DNA from: an uncultured bacterium
Lineage (GTDB): Bacteria; Fidelibacterota; Marinisomatia; Marinisomatales; UBA1611
Direction of reading: 5' to 3'
Assembly (NCBI GenBank): GCA_938092125.1
Contig: CALKMQ010000207.1
Span: 1 to 13,605, forward strand
DNA length: 13,605 nt
Position 1 is the first letter of the stretch, and the number at the start of each line of letters is the position of its first letter. The notes beneath the pieces were generated by a model. The model was given only the letters and a program-made list of their open reading frames with translations, was not told the origin of the DNA and searched no databases. This document shows positions 1 to 9,604 of the stretch, in pieces. A program made the translations under genes and the position numbers.

Positions 1-992
<992 letters not shown>

Positions 993-1114
993 CTAAAATA
1001 TTACAAAATTTACAATGCATTTATGGCTTCAAATAATCAATTTTTTTGTTTTTCTATCATTAGTTTTTTTAAATATAGATAATTAATTTATACGACAATA
1101 CTTAGTATTATAAT

Positions 1115-1188
1115 GGCGGAGTAGCTCAGTTGGTTAGAGCATCGGAATCATAATCCGGGTGTCGGGGGTTCGAATCCCTCCTCCGCTA
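1115..1188 (+). tRNA. tRNA-Met (anticodon CAU), elongator type
   Basis: A full 74-base cloverleaf can be drawn. The acceptor stem is 1115-1121 with 1181-1187, closed by a G-U first pair. The D stem is GCTC/GAGC (1124-1127 with 1137-1140). The anticodon stem is 1142-1146 with 1154-1158, with loop ATCATAA and anticodon CAT at 1149-1151. There is a 5-base variable loop, a T stem 1164-1168 with 1176-1180 around TTCGAAT, and discriminator A1188. The 3' CCA is not encoded. The anticodon stem lacks the three consecutive G-C pairs of initiator tRNA, so this is elongator Met. A lysidine-modified tRNA-Ile2, which also carries CAU in the gene, cannot be excluded by eye. Loop position 32 is A, which is unusual. 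Confidence 0.93.
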
Positions 1189-1211
1189 CATTAATATTTT
1201 TACTAAAAACT

Positions 1212-2612
1212 ATGATAAAACTGTTGGTCCATTTTTTCCGTCTATTAAAATTAAATGTTATAACTATTCTTTTAGTATCCTCTCTTTTCGCACAGAACAA
1301 ATTAATAATTTTTGGTGGAGTTAATTCTTCACAGATTAAATACAATAACAATAACATAAATGATCGTATTAATATTAGCTCTAGAAATGGATTCAACATT
1401 GGCTTTGAATATCCAATCAGTCGATTTGTCGCTGGCGCTAGTTACATTCAAAGAGGTTCTAAATTAGAGGACAATACACTACTAAATATTGGTGGTGTAG
1501 ATTACAAAATTAATATTAACGGTTATGAGGTTTTTAATTATTTATCTACTCATATCTACTACCCGATACCACATACTAGCAAGATTAATTCTTTTATGGG
1601 TTTACAATTTGGTAGCTCTCTAGGAGGAATTTCATTTACAAAGTTAAAGTTTAAAGACTATAATAGTAGCCAATCGGATGAACTTAATCTTAAATCAAAA
1701 GATTTTGATTTTGATATTGGGCTCCACATTGGAGCAGACTATATGCTAAATAATATTTTTGGATTCAGAGCTTCATATTTTTTAGGAATGACAGATGTAA
1801 AAAAGACATTAATAGATTCTCTTAATTATAAAAATAGCACTTTCAATATTTCAGCCATATATAAGGTGAAAAGAATAAAAAAGAAGGTCGAGGATAAAGA
1901 AGAAATTCGGCAGATTGATAAAAAATCTAATCTGCTTTTGCCTAAAAATGCAGTTAAAATTCAAATGGAAAATAGATTTGGTTCAACTATTAGTCAGCAA
2001 TCAAGCTTTACCTTAGGGTATGGTATAAAAGACTTTCTAACAATTGAAATCTCAAAAAGCAATTTTTTAAATACATCTGATTTTTCTTTAAGAACAAATT
2101 ATTTAAATAGATTAGTTAAAAACTTAAATTATCCGATAAGTATTATTTATGAATCCATAATAAGCACGCATCCTGGAAAACCTATAATTTTTGACGATTA
2201 CGATAAACTCAGTTTTTTAAATCAACTTATTTTTGAATATAGACTGAAACAAAACATAGTACTTTCAATAGCTCCTACTTTCATTCATATAAATCTTGTT
2301 GATACGAAATTAAAGCCCAAAGGCTACCCGTGGGATATATGGTTTGCACAATCAGGGTTGCTTTGGTTTTATAAAAATAATATTCGTTTTTATGCTAATT
2401 TATCGAACCAAATCACAGAAAAAGAACTTTCATCTGGAGTTAAAACTGGCGTTAAGACGGGAATTCAGTATTCTATTAATTCAATAGAAATTGATTTATC
2501 TGTTACAAATTTACATCATTTACATAGAACAGCAATTGCTGAAGATATTGGTATTAACGATCATGATCAAAAATTAAGATTTGGATTCCAAGTTAATAAA
2601 ACATTAAAATAA
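1212..2612 (+). CDS. Outer-membrane protein with two beta-barrel modules; C-terminal half DUF5777-like
   Basis: The 466-residue protein begins with a signal peptide (residues 1-27; hydrophobic VITILLVSSLFA, cleavage probably after Ala27). Residues 28-220 alternate polar and hydrophobic positions with many aromatic residues and glycines (FGGVNSSQIKY, NGFNIGFEYPI, FMGLQFGSS, FGFRASYFLGM), as in small PorT/OmpA-like outer-membrane barrels. A strongly basic and acidic linker (about 220-245, RIKKKVEDKEEIRQIDKK) follows. Residues 245-466 resemble DUF5777 barrels: AVKIQMENRFG, then LGYGIKDFLTIEISKS, PISIIYES, LIFEYRLKQNIVLSIAPTF, and a final strand RFGFQVNKTLK. The function is unknown. Outer-membrane location is inferred from the signal peptide and strand pattern. 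The gene starts 23 bases after the tRNA with no clear ribosome binding site and may be co-transcribed with it. The downstream lipoprotein frame begins only 5 bases after its stop codon, suggesting an operon. Confidence 0.75.
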   Translation: MIKLLVHFFRLLKLNVITILLVSSLFAQNKLIIFGGVNSSQIKYNNNNINDRINISSRNGFNIGFEYPISRFVAGASYIQRGSKLEDNTLLNIGGVDYKININGYEVFNYLSTHIYYPIPHTSKINSFMGLQFGSSLGGISFTKLKFKDYNSSQSDELNLKSKDFDFDIGLHIGADYMLNNIFGFRASYFLGMTDVKKTLIDSLNYKNSTFNISAIYKVKRIKKKVEDKEEIRQIDKKSNLLLPKNAVKIQMENRFGSTISQQSSFTLGYGIKDFLTIEISKSNFLNTSDFSLRTNYLNRLVKNLNYPISIIYESIISTHPGKPIIFDDYDKLSFLNQLIFEYRLKQNIVLSIAPTFIHINLVDTKLKPKGYPWDIWFAQSGLLWFYKNNIRFYANLSNQITEKELSSGVKTGVKTGIQYSINSIEIDLSVTNLHHLHRTAIAEDIGINDHDQKLRFGFQVNKTLK

Positions 2613-2617
2613 TTAAT

Positions 2618-4975
2618 ATGATTCTAAAAATTCAAATGATAAGACTAAGTGTATTAATGCTAGCTCTTACTTTCTTACATTCTTGCAAATGGCGTGTTGA
2701 AGATAAACCAGGTTACTGAGTAATAACATTCCCCCAGGATGGGGCGACATGTAATGAAGTTGTAACATTAGGTATTGATGCAAGCGATCCTGACGGTATA
2801 TGTGGCGTTGAAATAATTATTAATGATTTAAAAATAGATATACCTTTGAGCGAGATATTAGGAAATATCAACAATGAACCAGTTCAAATAAGCTTGAATA
2901 CTAATGAACTTCCTGATGGGCCGGTCTCACTATCGGTAAGTATTTGTGATTGTGATGATAATTGTACTGAGAGTCCCCCCATCAATTACACTATTGATAA
3001 TACTTTATCTATTCCAGATACAATTGAAATTGAATCTGTAATCTTTAATAATGCTGGATTTGATATTTCTTGGGAGGAATCAAACGCTACAGATTTTAAT
3101 CAGTATGACCTTTATCATTCTACAGTAGACAATGAAAGTGACTATTCACTCATCTTTAGCACTAAGAATGTAAAAAGCATAACTTATTTTTTAGAAGATG
3201 TAAATCCTTTAATTCTAAACTATTTCTACATAACTGTTTCAGACTCATTTAATTATTCCTCAAAAAGCAGTGTTTTTATATCTTCTTTAGATCCAAAACC
3301 TTTACCCATCAATATCACCTCAATTACATATGATGAAGAATCAATGCAAGTATTTTGGAATGAATCACCTGATTCAGATTTTCTAAAATATGAACTATAT
3401 TCTGGAATTAATGATACTTCAAATAATACCCTTATTGATAGTGTCTTTGTTAAATCTGTGTCGAGTTATTCTATTGATGACTTTGATCCACATGTAAGTA
3501 ATTATTTCAGAATAATTGTTTACGATACTCTTAATCAGAGTACCAAAGGTAGTTATATGTCAAATACTGTAAGGCCTATACCTCAATCAGTTTCATTAGA
3601 TTCGATCGACTCTTTTGGTAATGAGCTCACAATAAAATGGTCAGGTTATCAATCATCAGATTTTAAGAGCTATAAACTTTACAGATCTCTTGACGCTAAC
3701 ATGAGCGATAAAGTATCTATTTACACTTCGTATAGTAGCCAAGATACAAGCTATTTTTCTATTGAAAATGATTATGAAACAGCCTATTACTTTATGGTTT
3801 CGATAATTGATGATTGGGAATATGAGGTATTTAGCAACATTCAATCAGCTACACCAAAATACTTTACATTTTTACAAAATTATGGTTCTGATTCTGAATC
3901 GATTGGCGGGTTCTATGGCATTCAAACAACTACTGAAGATTATAGAATCATTGCAAAGGATAATAGTGATGTTGTTTTAAAAAGTGTTAACAGGTATGGA
4001 ATACTTACCTCGACTACTTCTTATAATTATAGCCAAGACGAGACGCCTGTAAAAATAATTGAGACGCAGGATAATGATGGATATGTTTTTATATCAACAA
4101 TAGTTAACAATAATCAAGATACTGATATAAGAATAACGAAAACGATGCAAGATGGTACTCTACTATGGAATTCAATCATTGGGTACGATTTAGAAGGAGA
4201 GAATCTTTCGTATGGTCTTGATGAGGTTAACGACATAATATTATCATCTGAAAATGGATATATTATCGTTGGGCAGTATCATGCACAGCACCCCGATATA
4301 TTAATTTTAGAAATTAATCAATTAGGTAATATTGACAACCAGTATAACATTTCAATTGCTCCGCAATCACAAAGAATTATAGAAAGTGGAAAATCTATAA
4401 TTGAAGTAGATAATAGTTATGTAATTCTTGCATCATTAGCTCAATCCTCTCCTATAGCGCCATCAAATATTTTATTATCACAATTCGATACCAACATATC
4501 TAACAATGGTGATACGTTGTGGACAAAAACTTGGAATTTGGACATATATGATTATCCAAAAAGATTAATTCATTCATCAGATGGCAGCTATACTTTTTGT
4601 GGATATTCTTCTGATAATAATAACCAAGAAAATGGTAATTCTTGGATTATTAATACAAGTACTAATGGTGAACAAAACTTTTTAACATCAATACCTGGAA
4701 ATAATTTTGCATTTGATATAATTGAAAATCGCATGGGTAATTATATTGTTGTTGGAAAAAATCTAAACAATAATAATTATCAAGGCTGGTTGGCTTGTTA
4801 TGATGCTCAGGGGAATCAACTTTGGGAAAAACTTTATGGTAATGAAAGCATAGACGTTTTTAAAAGTATTAATCAAACGAAAGATAACGGTTATATAGTG
4901 ACTGGGGAAACTAGTTTAAATGGAATGAGTAAAATCTTACATTTAAAAACAGATCCTAATGGGGATGTTCAGTAA
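2618..4975 (+). pseudogene. Surface lipoprotein (Ig-like, FN3 x3, propeller-type repeats) interrupted by in-frame TGA
   Basis: From the ATG at 2618 the frame is open to TAA at 4973-4975 (785 codons) except for one TGA at 2717-2719 (codon 34). Residues 1-22 are a lipoprotein signal peptide with lipobox LHSC (Cys23). After the TGA the same frame continues as a bacterial Ig-like domain (VITFPQDGATCNEVVTLGID, codons 35-54), then three FN3-like repeats with the recurring pattern W-x-x-S-x-x-x-D-F-x-x-Y-x-L-Y (about codons 135-415), then repeats of the kind NGYIIVGQY, GSYTFCGYS, NGYIVTGET with WNSIIGYD/WEKLYGNE, typical of secreted beta-propeller or delta-60-like proteins, to the C-terminus. Similar lipoproteins are common in Marinimicrobia as I recall. 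The open frame after the stop could formally start at TTG 2846, but that would remove the export signal and part of the Ig-like domain. It may be a recent pseudogene, a readthrough gene, or a sequencing error. The role is unknown. Confidence 0.72.
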
Positions 4976-4995
4976 TATACTATTTAGCTATAAAA

Positions 4996-5949
4996 TTATT
5001 TATGTAAACAAGAAGCACCAATGATACCTGCCTCACCATCAGGTAATTCAGATAAAAGTATTTTTATATTATTTTTTTGAAAGCCTAATAGATTAGCATC
5101 CATTGACTTTTTTGCAAAATTAAGTATTCGATGTTTTGCATTACTTAATCCTCCATAAAATATAAACGCTTCAGGAGAAAGAATTGTAGAAGCTTGAGCA
5201 AGACCTTGGCCAAGTATATTACCCGTAAACTCATAGATTTCTTTAATTATATTGACTTCAGCATCAAATGCTTCATCCATCTTTTTTCCATCGACATTAT
5301 TAACTTTCAAATTTAATAATGTTTTATCGTTTGGATAGCGAGATAGATAATCATCAATCGTGTGTTTTAACCCCTTCGCAGAAACATACATTTCTAAACA
5401 TCCTCGCTTTCCACAATCACAAATACGACCTTTCGGATCAATTATAATATGCCCTAATTCCCCAGCAAAACCATCATGCCCGTAAAACACCTTACCTTCA
5501 ATAATTAATCCACTACCTAAACCAGTACCAAGAGTAATAACTACTGCATTATTCATTCCTTTTGCAACTCCAAAAGATTTTTCTCCCATCGCTGCAGCAT
5601 TTGCGTCATTTGTAATTTTGACAGGGATATCTTGATATTTTTTCACAAACTTAACTAAATCTAAATTTTGCCATTTCTGACCTAGGTTTGGTGGATCTTT
5701 AACCATACCTGTGAAATAGTTACCATTAGGAACACCAATGCCTATGTTTTTAAAAAAGTATTGATTATCAAGTTCTTTTGTCCATACATGATTTCTTTCA
5801 AAAATTTTATCAAATAAATGAGCAGGATCTTGCTCTGCATTAGTCAATATTGAATCTTTTTTTAATATAAGACCATCATGTGATACAGCACCAAATACAG
5901 TGTTTGTACCTCCAATATCAATGCCAAGGGAATAGTGACTATTTTTCAC
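4996..5949 (-). CDS. ROK-family sugar kinase, probable glucokinase
   Basis: The protein has 317 residues, a full-length cytoplasmic kinase that phosphorylates a hexose with ATP. Motifs in order are: DIGGTN phosphate-binding loop (11-16); GIGVPNGNYFTG (70-81); NDANAAAMGE (114-123) with catalytic Asp115; LGTGLGSG (140-147); sugar-binding ELGH (164-167); and the complete ROK zinc signature H-X9-C-X-C-G-X2-G-C-X-E (His167, Cys177, Cys179, Cys184, Glu186). The pattern resembles Bacteroidota ROK glucokinases. N-acetylhexosamine or mannose kinase activity is possible and cannot be separated by sequence reading. The start is GTG (5947-5949); an in-frame TAA lies just upstream and no ATG fits, and no Shine-Dalgarno is seen. 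It is last of four same-strand genes, 69 bases after the PKD-protein gene, and converges on the lipoprotein gene with only 20 bases between the two stop codons. Confidence 0.92.
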   Translation of the reverse strand: MKNSHYSLGIDIGGTNTVFGAVSHDGLILKKDSILTNAEQDPAHLFDKIFERNHVWTKELDNQYFFKNIGIGVPNGNYFTGMVKDPPNLGQKWQNLDLVKFVKKYQDIPVKITNDANAAAMGEKSFGVAKGMNNAVVITLGTGLGSGLIIEGKVFYGHDGFAGELGHIIIDPKGRICDCGKRGCLEMYVSAKGLKHTIDDYLSRYPNDKTLLNLKVNNVDGKKMDEAFDAEVNIIKEIYEFTGNILGQGLAQASTILSPEAFIFYGGLSNAKHRILNFAKKSMDANLLGFQKNNIKILLSELPDGEAGIIGASCLHK

Positions 5950-6018
5950 AATTATAAATTAATTTTAAGATTACAATAGAGTTTAATAAAGGGTCAAAGA
6001 GGTAAAATTATGGCGCTA

Positions 6019-6534
6019 TTAATCAGTGACTCCTTGCCTAATCTCTAAATCTACTATTGGAGCTTGGTTAGGTTCTTTTTCAATTTTGACTGTTTTGGTA
6101 ATGACCGTAGCCAAGCCATAATTATCAGAAACAGTCAGTTCAAAGGTGTATTCTCCGGGTGTACCTTCAAATGACACAATACCAGAGCTAGAATTTGGTC
6201 TTAATCGAATTTTATTACCACTCAACTGTTTCCATCCATACCTAATTCGATCACCTTGGTCCGGGTCAAAAGAACTGGTGGCATCGAGAATCATTGGGTA
6301 GGTATTTGTTTCAGGTTTACCATCATGAGGAATTTGCACTTTAAATTTTGTTTTTTCCTCTTTTTCAATTCCTTCTAATTCTTCTAATTGATCTTGTTTT
6401 TGTTGTTGCTGAGCAAGTTTTAATTTTATTCTATTCTTGTATACTTTTTCTCTCATCTGGCGTTCATACTCTCTCCAACCAAATAAGCCACAGCCTACTA
6501 AAACAATGAGAAATATAGCAAATCCTCTATTCAT
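6019..6534 (-). CDS. Small membrane-anchored coiled-coil protein with one PKD domain
   Basis: The 171-residue protein has a hydrophobic N-terminus (FAIFLIVLVGCGLFGW, residues 5-20). This is either a membrane anchor or a lipoprotein signal, since LVGC (Cys15) matches a lipobox but the hydrophobic run continues past the Cys. Residues 22-63 are charged and Gln-rich (KLAQQQQKQDQLEELEGIEKEEK), a likely coiled coil. Residues 65-152 form a PKD/K319L-type Ig fold: LDATSSFDPDQGDRIRYGW, then EGTPGEYTFELTVSDNYGLAT. The end, PNQAPIVDLEI (residues 155-165), looks like the opening strand of a second PKD domain that is not present. It should face the periplasm or cell surface. It lies 63 bases after the smaller pseudo-caspase gene and 69 before the ROK kinase, all on one strand, so co-transcription is likely. 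No specific function can be assigned. An adhesion or scaffold role is only a guess. Confidence 0.8.
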   Translation of the reverse strand: MNRGFAIFLIVLVGCGLFGWREYERQMREKVYKNRIKLKLAQQQQKQDQLEELEGIEKEEKTKFKVQIPHDGKPETNTYPMILDATSSFDPDQGDRIRYGWKQLSGNKIRLRPNSSSGIVSFEGTPGEYTFELTVSDNYGLATVITKTVKIEKEPNQAPIVDLEIRQGVTD

Positions 6535-6597
6535 CTATATAAATATATATATTTTACAATATACTTGTCCACATTTCTTATATGAAGTGAAATCATA

Positions 6598-9546
6598 TTA
6601 TCTTAAATCTATTAAGACTCTTTTTAAATCTGAACCGATAAATTCAGAGTTTTGTAAAAAACCTTCCTTAAGGTTTACTGAATAATCCGGTATTTTTCTA
6701 AATAAATATTCTGCGAGTTCTCCTAATTCAAGAATGTTATCTTCTCCCATTGCATCGCCTTTTAGACCTTTAAACAAAAAATACGAAAAGATACTATGTT
6801 TCATATCATCACTTTCTTGAGAATTTTCGCCTGGAGATGAAGATAATAACACAGATATTTTTTTTGATAATTCTGGATATTGATAATTCTTCGAGGCCTC
6901 CAAATAGTTGATATATTTAACGTCTAAGTAAACAGTAATTGATCTAATGTTTTGCAAAACCGATAACAATGATAAACTATTTAATAATTCTTCAATACTT
7001 ACGTAAGAAAGTGGATCAATTTTTTTACCATCTTGCGGAATTATATAAGGTTTATCATTCAACCAAATTCCCAATCCAGAATAGAAAACATTAACATCTA
7101 CAAAATCAACGTCTGAATACTTACTTGAAGATATCACTCTATTACGTATTACGCCTTGATGTGGGTCAAATATTTTACTAAAATCACTCTTTGAAGGTCC
7201 GTTCTCCATCTGCCATATTTTTGATGGATATAGCTGATAATCATCCATTCCAAATAAATTTTGCATATACAGCCTAAAAATTTTCCCATCTCGCCCAGAA
7301 TATTTTGCTATGTTTAAATCAACATCTTCGTAATCATCAATTGATAATATGATAGCCATATTATTAACATTTCTTTTCCCAATTGGAATATTTTTTTCTA
7401 CATCTACCTCACCAACTTTTATTGGATAAGGATTACTATTTACGGCACCAATTTCTTGACTAATTAAACTATTCTTTGATCTATAATGTTTCATTAGCTC
7501 TAAATCAACTTGATGAACAGTCTCATTATCTAGGTAATCAACTGTTTTAAACTTTATTGCAAACTGATCTTTTTCACTTTTTATATCAATATCTAAATCT
7601 TGATAATCTCCGGGGTTTAATTTTTTGATTTGAATTAATCCTGTAAAGTCTTCTGTTGAAAAAGTATGATTCTCAAAAAGGATAAAATCAACTTTTTCTG
7701 TAAGCCCTAAACCCACATTTTGAATTCTAAGTGTAAGACTGACAATTTCATTTTTTGGAATATAATTTGTACCAAAACTGTTTTCAATTGAATAGTCCGC
7801 TAAGATTATATTTGGCTGCTCAACCGCTTTTGTATTAATGATAAAATCAAATGGTTTATCATTTTTAAAACCATTTTCATCTAAAGCGACTATTTGAAAT
7901 TTTAGATCGCCAGATTTTACTTTTAAATCAGCATTAACAATAAAATCAATGTATTTAGCCTCATCGACATTTATTGCCTCAATTAATTTTAAAGAATCAA
8001 ATTGGATAAAACTGTTTTCAGATGAATTATTTTCAATTTTCACAACTATGTTTTTTGAGGGACTACCTCCTTCATTTAATATAGCAAATCTTAATTTACC
8101 ATTTTCTTCAGCCTCGAGAATACTGTTTTGAGAATCATCAATAAGCTTGAAATTCTTTATTTTTAAAAGTGGTGGATTATTTGTTGTGCCACAAACGATG
8201 TTTGAAAAACCACTCTTATCACCTTCCGAGTCATATCCTTGAACAACATAACAATGATTTTCATTATACCCTAAATCATTGTCCAAGAAAGAAGTATTTT
8301 TTGTTTTATCAAGATATAGAGTCGAATCTTGACCAATATTCTTAAAAATCAAATATTCAAATGCACCTTGCACTCCTGTCCAACTCAAACGATTAGACTT
8401 TATACCACCTAATACGTTTAAACTAGTTGGGGATTTTAAACTTAATTTTGAGCAATGTTTACCTGATAATTCGCTCTCAACATTGTATTTATCAATGCTA
8501 GTTATCTGATAACAATGTGTTTCGCCTGGAAAACAATTATCTTCGTAAGAATTACCAATTATATTACCGATTAATCCACCATCTCTGTATAAATTATAAC
8601 TTACTGCTAGTTCTACTTCATTCCATATTAGCTTAATGGAAGTTTGCTGAATAATAGATGATAATGCTGGTGGCTCAACATAAGCTCTAGTTGTTATTTC
8701 AAATGGAGCTGATGTAAGCCCCTCAACTCCAATCGAGCTTAAGGAGGTAATAGAGTAAAAATATTTTCTAGAATATTCCAAATCACTATCGTTAAAAACC
8801 TCTATATCAGACAAACCTACATTGAGGCCATTTCGTTTAACAATATATTTTTGAGCACCATTAACCTTATCCCATTTTAAAGTTATATTATTTTCATTAA
8901 CAGAACTTGAAATATTTTTCGGCGCCATTGTGAGAGAGCTATTGCAAGAAGACTCGCTTTCCACTCCTTTCAAATTATATTTCCCTATTGCTATAATTTT
9001 ATAGCAATACTTAACTCCTGGTAATACTGAAGAATCAATAAATGCGTTTTCATATGTTTCAATAAGAGAATTACCATTTCGAATTATAATATATTTAACA
9101 GCCTGATTTAACTTTTTCCAATTTAAAGTAATTGACTTTTCATCACCATTTGAGGTCAAATTCTTTATCCTAAGTACTGGATCTTTCAAAATAGGTTTTA
9201 AATTGGAATAAGTATAAACCAATACATCAGATTTATCTTTTTGAAGTGATAATCTTAAAATAAGGTCACGATTTCTTTCTTTTCTTGGGTTAATTTTAAT
9301 TTTAAGTGAGCCATCTTTCGGATGATTTACATTAAGATAATAGTAATCTGGATTGACGTCAAGCATCTCAAATCTTCCTTTTCGATTTGTCTTAACTACA
9401 TATACAACCTCATCAAAAATATTTAGAAGTTCTACTTCAGCTTTACGAGATGGTTTGGCTTCATTATTAAAAATACTGCCAGATATTGAAACAGTCTTTG
9501 CAAAACAAATATTAATAATAAATAGAAAAAATAGAAGAAATTTCAT
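6598..9546 (-). CDS. Secreted multidomain protein: CpD-reg-like, FN3 x4, CARDB-like x2, degenerate caspase domain
   Basis: I start this 982-residue protein at the ATG 9544-9546, which gives a clean signal peptide (MKFLLFFLFIINICFA, cleaved after Ala16). The frame also permits a TTG three codons earlier. Domains in order are: carboxypeptidase-regulatory-like beta sandwich (about 17-100, SGSIFNNEAKPSRKAEVELL, NRKGRFEML); four FN3 domains (123-203, 203-290, 290-373, 373-461) of two alternating subtypes, three with a C-X19-C pair; two CARDB-like domains (461-574, 574-686; NGKLRFAILNEGGSP, IPKNEIVSLTLRIQNVG); and a C14 caspase fold (about 730-982; MAIILSIDDYEDV, VNVFYSGLG, IIPQDG, FSYFLFKGLKGDA). 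The catalytic His of YSGHG is Leu825 and the Cys of D-x-C is Lys877, so peptidase activity is not expected. It is a shorter paralogue of the upstream gene (gap about 50 bases), probably same operon. The role is unknown; a binding or regulatory pseudo-enzyme is inferred. Confidence 0.87.
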   Translation of the reverse strand: MKFLLFFLFIINICFAKTVSISGSIFNNEAKPSRKAEVELLNIFDEVVYVVKTNRKGRFEMLDVNPDYYYLNVNHPKDGSLKIKINPRKERNRDLILRLSLQKDKSDVLVYTYSNLKPILKDPVLRIKNLTSNGDEKSITLNWKKLNQAVKYIIIRNGNSLIETYENAFIDSSVLPGVKYCYKIIAIGKYNLKGVESESSCNSSLTMAPKNISSSVNENNITLKWDKVNGAQKYIVKRNGLNVGLSDIEVFNDSDLEYSRKYFYSITSLSSIGVEGLTSAPFEITTRAYVEPPALSSIIQQTSIKLIWNEVELAVSYNLYRDGGLIGNIIGNSYEDNCFPGETHCYQITSIDKYNVESELSGKHCSKLSLKSPTSLNVLGGIKSNRLSWTGVQGAFEYLIFKNIGQDSTLYLDKTKNTSFLDNDLGYNENHCYVVQGYDSEGDKSGFSNIVCGTTNNPPLLKIKNFKLIDDSQNSILEAEENGKLRFAILNEGGSPSKNIVVKIENNSSENSFIQFDSLKLIEAINVDEAKYIDFIVNADLKVKSGDLKFQIVALDENGFKNDKPFDFIINTKAVEQPNIILADYSIENSFGTNYIPKNEIVSLTLRIQNVGLGLTEKVDFILFENHTFSTEDFTGLIQIKKLNPGDYQDLDIDIKSEKDQFAIKFKTVDYLDNETVHQVDLELMKHYRSKNSLISQEIGAVNSNPYPIKVGEVDVEKNIPIGKRNVNNMAIILSIDDYEDVDLNIAKYSGRDGKIFRLYMQNLFGMDDYQLYPSKIWQMENGPSKSDFSKIFDPHQGVIRNRVISSSKYSDVDFVDVNVFYSGLGIWLNDKPYIIPQDGKKIDPLSYVSIEELLNSLSLLSVLQNIRSITVYLDVKYINYLEASKNYQYPELSKKISVLLSSSPGENSQESDDMKHSIFSYFLFKGLKGDAMGEDNILELGELAEYLFRKIPDYSVNLKEGFLQNSEFIGSDLKRVLIDLR
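8165..9180 (-). repeat. Tandem FN3 repeats, two A-B pairs, in the smaller pseudo-caspase gene
   Basis: Four units of about 80-88 codons occur in tandem. Each has a Trp-containing early strand (LNWKK, LKWDK, LIWNE, LSWTG), a Y-x-x-x-R-[ND]-G-like turn in most, and a PG/Y-x-Y strand. Units 1 and 3 (subtype A) have the loop K-Y-N. Units 2 and 4 (subtype B) have an S-rich or acidic loop. Units 1, 3 and 4 carry a C-X19-C pair (CYKI...SSC, CYQI...KHC, CYVV...IVC). Boundaries are approximate. Confidence 0.8.
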
Positions 9547-9604
9547 TGTCTTCAAAACCCAGCTAAAAAATCTTTATGATTTTAATACCATATATAAATA
9601 TACT

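Noticed and set aside
1109..1114. TATAAT directly before the tRNA as a -10 promoter box
   Set aside because: It abuts the first base of the mature tRNA, leaving no room for a transcription start and leader. The flanking DNA is so AT-rich that other candidate boxes are not meaningful by eye.
1115..1188. tRNA gene as an attachment site for an integrated element
   Set aside because: No integrase, no direct repeat of the tRNA 3' end, and no change in base composition was seen nearby within the window.
1148..1399. Minus-strand open frame of 83 codons ending in EEGFEPPTPGL
   Set aside because: The C-terminal peptide is the well-known artefact of translating a tRNA gene antisense. It overlaps the tRNA and the start of the barrel gene and has no support of its own.
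2846..4975. Lipoprotein gene starting at TTG 2846 as an independent intact gene
   Set aside because: The frame extends upstream without a stop to codon 35 of the frame starting at 2618, and the Ig-like domain begins before 2846. The TTG lies inside that domain and would give a protein with no export signal.
4973..4998. Bidirectional terminator between the convergent lipoprotein and ROK kinase genes
   Set aside because: Only 20 bases separate the stop codons, and no stable inverted repeat followed by a T run can be drawn there.
9547..9555. TTG start at 9555 for the smaller pseudo-caspase gene
   Set aside because: The ATG at 9544-9546 gives a standard signal peptide directly. The three extra residues add nothing and TTG is a weaker start, although it cannot be excluded.
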